26,446 nt of DNA from a virus: positions 1-26,446 of the IMG/VR virus record IMGVR_UViG_3300020191_001890; one strand, 5' to 3'. The position numbers were made by a program, and so were the translations under genes. The first letter of the stretch is position 1, and each line of letters opens with the position of its first letter. Below are positions 7,837 through 14,372 of this stretch, piece after piece. A model generated the notes under the pieces. The model was not told the origin of the DNA. It saw only the letters and a list, made by a program, of their open reading frames with translations, and searched no databases.

Positions 7837-10180
7837 AGTTTTATCCTGTTAATCTTGTGTATTGGCCAATTCTATTATCAGCAATTTTTTCTACATAATC
7901 GTCGTAGTATTCGTTGGTGTTGTAGATGTAGGCTGATCCTGAAGAAGAAGCATTGTCGTCATCTAAATAAGCCCCTACCACTATTCTACCGTTACCCACA
8001 GCAACTGATATGCCAAAGTTATCAAGAGCAGCACCATCTGAAGCAGTGATCTTGGCCAATTGGTTTCCGTCTAAATCAAAAATATAGGCCGAGCCTGTTC
8101 CATAACCATTGTCGGCATCTCTATTAGCCCCCACCACTATTCTACCGTTACCTATAGCAACTGAAGAGCCAAATTTATCTTCAGCAGCAGCATCTGAACG
8201 TGTGATCTTGGCCAATTGGGTACCATCTAGGTCAAAGATGTAGGCTGCGCCTGTATCGCTACCATTGTCGTCATCTCCATAAGCCCCTACCACTATTCTA
8301 CCACAACCCACAGCAACTGCTGAATCGCTAAAATAATCACCAGAAGCTCCATCTGAAGCCGTGATCTTGGCCAGTTGATTTCCATCTAGGTCAAAGATAT
8401 AGGCTGAACCTGAAGCACTACCATTGTCGTCATCTTGGTAAGCCCCTACCACTATTCTACCTGAACCTACAGCAACTGATTGGCCAAAGGAATCAAAAGC
8501 AGCAGCATCAGAAGCTGTGATCTTGGCCAATTGGGTTCCATCTAGGTCAAAGATGTAGGCTGAGCCTGAATTGGAACCATTGTCGTCATCTGAAGAAGCC
8601 CCTACCACTATTCTACCGTTACCTATAGCAACTGAAGAGCCAAAGGTATCATCAGCAGCACCATCGGAAGCTGTAATCTTGGTTTCATTGGTTCCATCTA
8701 GGTCGTAGATGTAGGCTGAGCCTGAACCAGAACCATTGTCGGCATCTCCCCTAGCCCCTACCACTATTCTACCGTTACCTACAGCAACTGATCGGCCAAA
8801 ACGATCATCAGCAGCACCATCGGAAGCTGTTATCTTGGCTAATTGGGTGCCATCAAGGTCAAAGATGTAGGCTGAGCCTGAAGCAGATCCATTGTCGTCA
8901 TCTAAATAAGCCCCTACCACTATTCTACCTGAACCTACAGCAACTGAATAGCCAAATTCATCAGCAGAAGCACCATCTGAAGGTGTGATCTTGTTTTCTG
9001 TGCTTGCAACTGTAGCGGCCTCACTATAAGCAAATGAACTATTGCTTATCTCACCTTTATCTCCAAAGACTAAATTTTGATTTGTTTTTGATCCTGAATA
9101 AAATGCCATGTGTTAAACCTCGTTGTATATTAAATCGTATGGTGTATAAACTCTTGGTGTTTCGTAGATGTAGGCTGAGCCTTGATTTTCGTTAGCACCT
9201 ACGTCATCTTGGTAAGCCCCTACCACTATTCTACCGTTACCTATAGCGACTGCTGATTTGCTAAATAGATCAGCAACATCACCATCAGAAGCCGTGATCT
9301 TGGCCAATTGATTTCCATCTAGGTCAAAGACATAAGCTGAGCCTGAAGCAGAAGCATTGTCGTCATCTGCCCAAGCCCCTACCACTATTCTACCGTTACC
9401 TACAGCAACTGCTTCCCCAAATCTATCACCATCAGCACCATCGGAAGCCGTGATTTTGGCTAATTGAGTTCCATTTATGTCAAAGATGTAGGCAGCGCCT
9501 GAATTGGAACCATTGTCGTCATCATCATCAGCCCCTACCACTATTCTACCGTTACCTACAGCAACTGAATTGCCAAAAAAATTATTAGTTGGACCATCGG
9601 AAGCCGTGATCTTGGCCAATTGGGTACCATCTAGGTCAAAGATATAGGCGGTGCTATCTCCAGAAGCTCCCACCACTATTCTACCTGAACCTACAGCAAC
9701 TGATCGGCCAAATAACTTACCACCAGCAGCATCGGAAGGCATGATCTTGGCTAATTGAGTACCATCTAGGTCAAAGATGTAGGCTGAGCCTGTATAAGAA
9801 CCATTGTCGCTATTTTGTTCAGCACCTACCACTATTCTACCGCACCCTACAGCAACTGACCCGCCAAATCTATCTTGTGTATCCCCATCGGAAGCCGTGA
9901 TCTTGGCTAATTGAGTACCATCTAGGTCAAAGATGTAGGCCGAGCCTGATTGAGAACCATTGTCGTCATCTCCATAAGCCCCTACCACTATTCGACCAGA
10001 GCCTATAGCAACTGACTCGCCAAAGAAATCATTAAGAACCCCATCGGAAGCCGTGATCTTGGTCAATTGGTTTCCATCAAGGTCAAAGATGTAGGCTGAG
10101 CCTGAAGCAGAACCATTGTCGTCATCTTGGTAAGCCCCTACCACTATTCTACCGCACCCTACAGCAACTGACCCGCCAAA
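6700..10180. repeat. Array of 21 FG-GAP blade repeats (about 153-159 bp each) in three genes
   Basis: Three adjacent genes together hold 3 x 7 = 21 coding repeats. Their scaffold is nearly identical at DNA level: stretches such as cccctaccactattctacc recur in most units. The arrays are at roughly 6700-7701, 7900-8956 and 9170-10180, separated only by each gene's unique terminal segments. Such long near-identical repeats should recombine readily and may also be hard to assemble from short reads. Confidence 0.9.
7841..9109 (-). CDS. FG-GAP seven-bladed beta-propeller protein, paralogue 2
   Basis: This 422-residue protein has a 51-residue unique N-terminus starting MAFYSGSKTNQN, then seven FG-GAP repeats from residue 52 to about 405, and a short unique tail ending QYTRLTG. 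Most blades carry the DDDNGSxSG loop (DADNG in blades 2 and 6), which is likely to bind calcium. Blade 5 is a variant type, FSDSAVAVGCG, with one extra residue and Ser for the second Gly; the same variant occurs in blade 7 of paralogue 3. The N-terminus is unlike those of the other two copies except for the initial MAF, so each copy may attach at a different site. A GAGGT Shine-Dalgarno precedes the ATG. Confidence 0.85.
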   Translation of the reverse strand: MAFYSGSKTNQNLVFGDKGEISNSSFAYSEAATVASTENKITPSDGASADEFGYSVAVGSGRIVVGAYLDDDNGSASGSAYIFDLDGTQLAKITASDGAADDRFGRSVAVGNGRIVVGARGDADNGSGSGSAYIYDLDGTNETKITASDGAADDTFGSSVAIGNGRIVVGASSDDDNGSNSGSAYIFDLDGTQLAKITASDAAAFDSFGQSVAVGSGRIVVGAYQDDDNGSASGSAYIFDLDGNQLAKITASDGASGDYFSDSAVAVGCGRIVVGAYGDDDNGSDTGAAYIFDLDGTQLAKITRSDAAAEDKFGSSVAIGNGRIVVGANRDADNGYGTGSAYIFDLDGNQLAKITASDGAALDNFGISVAVGNGRIVVGAYLDDDNASSSGSAYIYNTNEYYDDYVEKIADNRIGQYTRLTG

Positions 10181-10321
10181 GGAATCATCAGCAGCCCCAT
10201 CTGAAGCCGTGATCTTGGTTTCGTTTGAAGGGAGTGTTGTAACATCACCTGAACCCCATAGATAAGGTTCACCGTACTTTGTTGTATGGTTTTTGTTGTA
10301 AGTTGATATTTTAAAGGCCAT
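9113..10321 (-). CDS. FG-GAP seven-bladed beta-propeller protein, paralogue 3
   Basis: This 402-residue protein has a 47-residue N-terminus beginning MAFKISTYNKNHTTKYG, followed by seven blades. The segment TTLPSNET just before blade 1 is shared with paralogue 1 (TTTPSNET). Blade 4 lacks the DDDNG loop and is seven residues shorter; blade 7 is the FSKSAVAIG variant. The chain ends SAYIYETPRVYTPYDLIYNE plus a final Val, and paralogue 1 also has YETP at its closing strand. A strong GGAGGT Shine-Dalgarno lies about ten bases before the ATG, so this first gene of the trio should be well translated, with the next two spaced by only a few bases. Role: probably receptor or surface binding. Confidence 0.85.
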   Translation of the reverse strand: MAFKISTYNKNHTTKYGEPYLWGSGDVTTLPSNETKITASDGAADDSFGGSVAVGCGRIVVGAYQDDDNGSASGSAYIFDLDGNQLTKITASDGVLNDFFGESVAIGSGRIVVGAYGDDDNGSQSGSAYIFDLDGTQLAKITASDGDTQDRFGGSVAVGCGRIVVGAEQNSDNGSYTGSAYIFDLDGTQLAKIMPSDAAGGKLFGRSVAVGSGRIVVGASGDSTAYIFDLDGTQLAKITASDGPTNNFFGNSVAVGNGRIVVGADDDDDNGSNSGAAYIFDINGTQLAKITASDGADGDRFGEAVAVGNGRIVVGAWADDDNASASGSAYVFDLDGNQLAKITASDGDVADLFSKSAVAIGNGRIVVGAYQDDVGANENQGSAYIYETPRVYTPYDLIYNEV

Positions 10322-10333
10322 TGACCTGACCTC

Positions 10334-12730
10334 CTATTTCTTTAAATCTTCTATCTTCTGGTTCAACTCTTTGATAGCCTCAACTAATAACGCAGCCACA
10401 TTACCATAAGATACGGATTTGATGCCGTTAGAGTCTGTTGACACAACTTGAGGTAAATGTTGTTCAATTTCTTGTGCAATAAAACCAACTTTTTCTTTTT
10501 GAGTTTCATCGGATTTCATTGTAAACATTTTACCAGAAAGTTTTGTTACGATATCTAACGCACCTTCGATTGATTTAATGTTATCTTTTAGTGTTTCATC
10601 TGAAGTAGATGTAATGTCGCCTGATACGACTAAATTTCCTGTAATGATATTATCACCAGCCTCATTAGTTTCTAAACCACCAAGTGAAGCCCAACCTTCT
10701 GCATTGTAACCTTCAAATCGGCCTTCGTCTTTGTTGTAACGTATAATACCTTCAGCACCTGTTGTAAGTGGAGTTGTTGTGGTTGATGATGATGTAGTTG
10801 TATTAATGGTTGACGTAAATTCAGCAATCAGAGCGCTGTTGGCTATGTTAGAATCATCACTTGGTTCAAGTGATGTAAATGTACCACTTGATTTTTTCCA
10901 TTGAACAGTTCTGCCGCTTGAGTGAATGTATATTTGAGCATCTACGTCAGTGCCATTAAATGTAAAAACTGTAGTGTCATCACCATTTGAGTCAACAGCG
11001 GTAAAAGAACCAATATCAGTTTGATTTAAAAGTGCTAAAAAATTATTTGCGCCGTTCGAGTTTTGGAAGTTAAAATAATGATAATTACCTTCAACTGGCC
11101 CCCCAAAATCTGTTGTACCATCGTAATATTTTACAGTATTTGCTGATATCTGAGAAAATGCATCACCATCAGACACGTTAACGGTTATTGTATTAGTTGT
11201 TGTAGTTTCTACAACTGGAACACCAATCCAATCACCTTCTCTTACATCTAAGTTACTACTATTGATTTCAACAACACCTTTATCTCCAAGATATTGAAGA
11301 GCAGTTGAAGCATCAGCAGTAATTGTGTTTTCTGAAAGTAATAAACTATCTACTAAAAGTGAACCTACTGTTACATCTGAATTAATTGAAAGTGTACCAG
11401 ATGAATTTGTAAGAGCAATTGTATCTAAATTAATACTGTTTGTAAAGAAACCATCGTACCATTTGTATGTTGAAGAACCAATATCGTAAACTTCGTCAAA
11501 TGACGGTAATATGTCTTCAGAAACAGCAGAAAGATCGGCAGATCCACCACCACCACCTGAAATCGTAATAGTTTTTGTTGAACCTGTACCTGAAGCAGTA
11601 ACTCCAGAACCTACAAAGTTTAAAGTTGTAGCAGCCGTAGATAAAGTAGATCCTTCATCTTGGATTGTTAATGCACTACCACTTGCTGTTGAAGCAATTG
11701 TAATTGTATCTCCTGATGGAGTAATTGTAATATTTGAACCAGCAGCCAACGTTACGTCATCTGTAGAAGCATCTGATCCTGTTAATCTTATAATGGCATC
11801 ATCACCTGAATCTACAGCAGAAACAGTATAAGTTGTGTTAGTGTCAGCAGCTGCAGCTGTTCCCCACTCAACACCTGTACCTGTAGATTTTAAAACTTGG
11901 CCTGCAGTACCAACACCGCCGCCAGCAGTTAAAGTACCTGTTAAAGTAGCGTCATCTAAAGTTTTATTTGTTAATGTTTGAGATCCAGATAAAGTTACAA
12001 CACTACTTGTATTAGATAAATCTGTATAAGAACCACTTGTTGCAACAGTAGATAATCCTAAATTTGTAATCGCATTTGATTTTTGAGTAGATGTTAATCC
12101 TTGAGCATTTGTATCAATTCTTAATCTGTTAGATAATGCAGTTGTAGTTGTTGAAGCATAATTAGCATCATCACCTAAAGCAGCAGCTAATTCGTTTAAA
12201 GTATCTAAAGCACCTGGTGCTGAGTCAATTACATTTGCAACTGCTGTATCAACATAGTTTTCTGTAGCTAAATTTCCTGTACCACCTGAAATTGTTGAAC
12301 CAGATGGAAGAACAATTGAACTACCTGAAGCAGTAATAGTAGCATCTCCTAAATTAATAGAAGTACCACTTAAATATATATCTCTAAATTTAAATGATGA
12401 ACTACCTAGATCGTAAGTTACATCTGTATCTGGTAATATATGGCCAGAAACAGTTGTTGTTCCTGAAATATTTAAATTATCATCAATAGTAACTGTACCG
12501 CCAGCTGAATCTATTGTAAGATTTCCTGAAGACGTATCAATTTCATTGTCTCCTGTTATACCTAATTGAATATTTTTTTGTAGATTACCAACTAACGAAC
12601 CACCTGCTGTACTTCCATCATGTAATCTTACGGTGCTAAGAGTTGTATCTACAGTTATCTCACCAACTGAACCTGTATAGGCATCATTTTCAGCAGTGGA
12701 ACCTCTTCTTAATTGTAATATTGTTGGCAT
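10334..12730 (-). CDS. Tail fibre with C-terminal peptidase S74 intramolecular chaperone
   Basis: This 798-residue protein begins MPTILQLRRGSTAEND, an N-terminal module shared with two other fibre genes here (13897-14349 and 14373-16973). The middle is long, low-complexity and rich in Ser, Thr and Gly, with a fibre motif SQTLTNKTLDDATLTGTL and a poly-Gly linker near residues 390-400. The last 89 residues from Ser710 (SDETLKDNIKSIEGALDIV, later KVGFIAQEIEQHLPQVV) are a peptidase S74 domain. In that family the domain trimerises the fibre and then cleaves itself off just before the conserved Ser. The chain ends in a short coiled coil. The mature fibre would therefore be about 709 residues. Confidence 0.88.
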   Translation of the reverse strand: MPTILQLRRGSTAENDAYTGSVGEITVDTTLSTVRLHDGSTAGGSLVGNLQKNIQLGITGDNEIDTSSGNLTIDSAGGTVTIDDNLNISGTTTVSGHILPDTDVTYDLGSSSFKFRDIYLSGTSINLGDATITASGSSIVLPSGSTISGGTGNLATENYVDTAVANVIDSAPGALDTLNELAAALGDDANYASTTTTALSNRLRIDTNAQGLTSTQKSNAITNLGLSTVATSGSYTDLSNTSSVVTLSGSQTLTNKTLDDATLTGTLTAGGGVGTAGQVLKSTGTGVEWGTAAAADTNTTYTVSAVDSGDDAIIRLTGSDASTDDVTLAAGSNITITPSGDTITIASTASGSALTIQDEGSTLSTAATTLNFVGSGVTASGTGSTKTITISGGGGGSADLSAVSEDILPSFDEVYDIGSSTYKWYDGFFTNSINLDTIALTNSSGTLSINSDVTVGSLLVDSLLLSENTITADASTALQYLGDKGVVEINSSNLDVREGDWIGVPVVETTTTNTITVNVSDGDAFSQISANTVKYYDGTTDFGGPVEGNYHYFNFQNSNGANNFLALLNQTDIGSFTAVDSNGDDTTVFTFNGTDVDAQIYIHSSGRTVQWKKSSGTFTSLEPSDDSNIANSALIAEFTSTINTTTSSSTTTTPLTTGAEGIIRYNKDEGRFEGYNAEGWASLGGLETNEAGDNIITGNLVVSGDITSTSDETLKDNIKSIEGALDIVTKLSGKMFTMKSDETQKEKVGFIAQEIEQHLPQVVSTDSNGIKSVSYGNVAALLVEAIKELNQKIEDLKK

Positions 12731-12775
12731 TTATCTAACCTCTCTAAACTTTTTTTTAACAAATAACTCTAACAC

Positions 12776-12783
12776 TATTTATA
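12776..12783 (-). promoter_or_regulatory. T4-type late promoter TATAAATA
   Basis: An exact minus-strand TATAAATA lies in the 82-base gap upstream of the S74 fibre gene, 46 bases before its ATG at 12730. It is the only recognisable signal in this gap and would drive the fibre gene and the propeller genes that follow. Confidence 0.72.
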
Positions 12784-12812
12784 ATAAAAAATTGTTTAAC
12801 TCCTTTTATTTT

Positions 12813-13061
12813 TTATGCAACCGTTCCTAAATCTACGGTATCTGTAAAAGTTCCAAGATTTATAACATAATAGTTTTTACTGTTGCAATCTGTTATTGTG
12901 TTGTATAATGAAATATTAAAGGCGTCTGTAGGAGAATTATTAACTTCAGTTTCTCCACCGCCCATATCATAATAAATAGTACCTCTTTTATCAGTGCTTG
13001 TTAAATATAATTCTTGTTTTATAATATCACCAGCGTTTGTGTTATTTCCTATATAAGCCAT
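12813..13061 (-). CDS. Small virion-associated protein, unknown
   Basis: This 82-residue protein begins MAYIGNNTNAGDIIKQELYL and is rich in Asn, Thr and Gly, with no membrane segment or signal peptide. I do not recognise a family. Its location between fibre genes, a TAGGAA Shine-Dalgarno before the ATG, and a composition like its neighbours suggest a small structural or fibre-associated protein. It sits ten bases after the next upstream gene ends, so it is probably in the same transcript. Confidence 0.6.
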   Translation of the reverse strand: MAYIGNNTNAGDIIKQELYLTSTDKRGTIYYDMGGGETEVNNSPTDAFNISLYNTITDCNSKNYYVINLGTFTDTVDLGTVA

Positions 13062-13070
13062 TTATTGTTC

Positions 13071-13403
13071 CTATGTTGAAATATCATCTACTGTACTTAC
13101 AATGACATCAAGTGAACTAGCTGTATTAGAAACGACTTTTAAAACGTCTCCATTTTTTACTACGTATTTAGCTCCACCATCTATTACTTGTAAAGCACCT
13201 CCATTTTGAATTGGTGCACCTTTAACAAGGTACACGTCATTTGAAGAATCAGCATCATTTAATATTACATCAACTTTTATTTCAGTTGTTGTAGTATTAG
13301 CGCATCCTATACCAATTATTGTGTCGTAACTGTCAGCCGTAAATACTGTTTCAGCTGAAGTTCCAACATTTCTTGCTGTATATCTTCTAAAATTTTGTGC
13401 CAT
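13071..13403 (-). CDS. Conserved virion structural protein of marine T4-like phages
   Basis: This 110-residue, beta-rich protein begins MAQNFRRYTARNVGTSAETV and ends SSLDVIVSTVDDIST. I recall similar small proteins among the fibre and baseplate genes of marine T4-like phages; their exact position in the virion is not known to me. An AAAGAGAAAG-type Shine-Dalgarno precedes the ATG, and a late promoter octamer (13419-13426) lies 16 bases upstream, overlapping the stop codon of the gene before it. Confidence 0.65.
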   Translation of the reverse strand: MAQNFRRYTARNVGTSAETVFTADSYDTIIGIGCANTTTTEIKVDVILNDADSSNDVYLVKGAPIQNGGALQVIDGGAKYVVKNGDVLKVVSNTASSLDVIVSTVDDIST

Positions 13404-13418
13404 ATTTTCTTTCTCTTT

Positions 13419-13426
13419 TATTTATA
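13419..13426 (-). promoter_or_regulatory. T4-type late promoter TATAAATA overlapping a stop codon
   Basis: On the minus strand TATAAATA contains the TAA stop of the gene ending at 13422 and precedes the ATG at 13403 by 15 bases. A start site about six bases downstream would leave a leader just long enough for the Shine-Dalgarno sequence. Confidence 0.6.
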
Positions 13427-13895
13427 ATGCAATCGCCATTGCAATAGCAAATCCCGTTGACGCTTTGTTGTCTAATTGTGTTTGTAAATTACTTGTTACT
13501 CCATTTAAATACTGAAATTCTGTATTTGAAACTGATCCATCTGCTATTTGAGTTGCATCTAGTGCTGAAATACCCGATTGTACATAAGAGGTAATTTGAC
13601 TTGCTTCTATATATTTTTCAACACCGCCATCTGAAATAGCAAACTTATCTGTATCAGCAATTGTGATACTAGAACCATCAGTCATGCCATCAATATTTAA
13701 AATAGCCTCGACTTCACCCCACTCTAATGCTGTAGCACCAGAGTTTACTTTTAATATTTGTCCAGCAGTACCAAGTGTATTAAGACCTGTACCACCATCA
13801 GCATAACCAATTGTATCTGATGTTGTAAATTCAGCAAGGCCTGTGGGATCACCACTGCCGTTAAATATTCCTTTTATAGGTACTTGATCTGCCAT
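13422..13895 (-). CDS. Tail-fibre-like structural protein
   Basis: This 157-residue protein carries phrases common in phage fibre proteins: IGYADGGTGLNTLGTAGQIL, then GATALEWGEV, and near the end EFQYLNGVTSNLQTQLDNKA. The last ten residues, GFAIAMAIAL, form a hydrophobic tail that I recall from small fibre-like proteins of marine myoviruses. The ATG at 13895 lies one base before the stop of the preceding gene, so translation is probably coupled. A role in fibre assembly is likely but unspecified. Confidence 0.65.
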   Translation of the reverse strand: MADQVPIKGIFNGSGDPTGLAEFTTSDTIGYADGGTGLNTLGTAGQILKVNSGATALEWGEVEAILNIDGMTDGSSITIADTDKFAISDGGVEKYIEASQITSYVQSGISALDATQIADGSVSNTEFQYLNGVTSNLQTQLDNKASTGFAIAMAIAL

Positions 13896-13896
13896 A

Positions 13897-14349
13897 TTAT
13901 GCTAACACCAAAGTTGTTTTTGATGTTCCTCCTCTTGTTGTAAATGGTATATAAAGACTTGTAACAGCTGTACCTAATGTGGATCCTGTTGTACTAGGAT
14001 CTATATAGGTAGATGTTCCATTTCTTTTTACAAATGTTATACCACTTGATGTGCCAACGGTTAACGTATCAGTTGATGCATCAGTTGTAACAACATTTAA
14101 TCCGCCACCAACAACTGTTAATGTATCTGTACTTGAGTCTGCTGAAATATCAGATTGACCAGATACAGATATAGTTGTAAAAGAATTACCACTACTACCA
14201 CCACCACTACCACCACCAATTTCCTTTATGGTGCCATTATCATTAATATAAAATTTTTGTGCCGAGGTATCAATTGCAACCTCACCATTTACGATATTAC
14301 TCGTAGTTGGAGTGGCAGTACCTCGTTTTAATTTTATAACAGTCGCCAT
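13897..14349 (-). CDS. Short fibre-like protein with shared N-terminal attachment module
   Basis: This 150-residue protein begins MATVIKLKRGTATPTTSNIV, then GEVAIDTSAQKFYIND, matching the N-terminal module of the S74 fibre and the large fibre here. A Gly/Ser linker (GGGSGGGSSG, about 46-55) joins it to a beta-rich C-terminus. The shared module probably docks several different fibre proteins to the same type of site on the baseplate or on another fibre; that is inference. The 23-base gap upstream contains only TAAATA-like sequence and no good Shine-Dalgarno. Confidence 0.65.
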   Translation of the reverse strand: MATVIKLKRGTATPTTSNIVNGEVAIDTSAQKFYINDNGTIKEIGGGSGGGSSGNSFTTISVSGQSDISADSSTDTLTVVGGGLNVVTTDASTDTLTVGTSSGITFVKRNGTSTYIDPSTTGSTLGTAVTSLYIPFTTRGGTSKTTLVLA

Positions 14350-14372
14350 ATTTTTTTCTATTTATTTACGAT

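Noticed and set aside
7637-8049. Two plus-strand ORFs opposite the propeller genes
   Set aside because: Both are antisense shadows of the repeated FG-GAP sequence.
6700-10180. CRISPR array or non-coding repeat array
   Set aside because: The repeats are about 153-159 bases, in frame, and encode complete protein blades; there are no short identical repeats with unique spacers and no cas genes.
6655-10321. Diversity-generating retroelement targets
   Set aside because: The variable codons look suggestive, but no reverse transcriptase or template repeat is in the window, and the variable sites are spread over all blades with reused codon alleles rather than concentrated in one 3' region.
11511-11831. 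Plus-strand ORF opposite the S74 fibre gene
   Set aside because: It lies antisense to low-complexity Ser/Thr-rich codons of a clear fibre gene, which open the opposite strand; it shows no motif.
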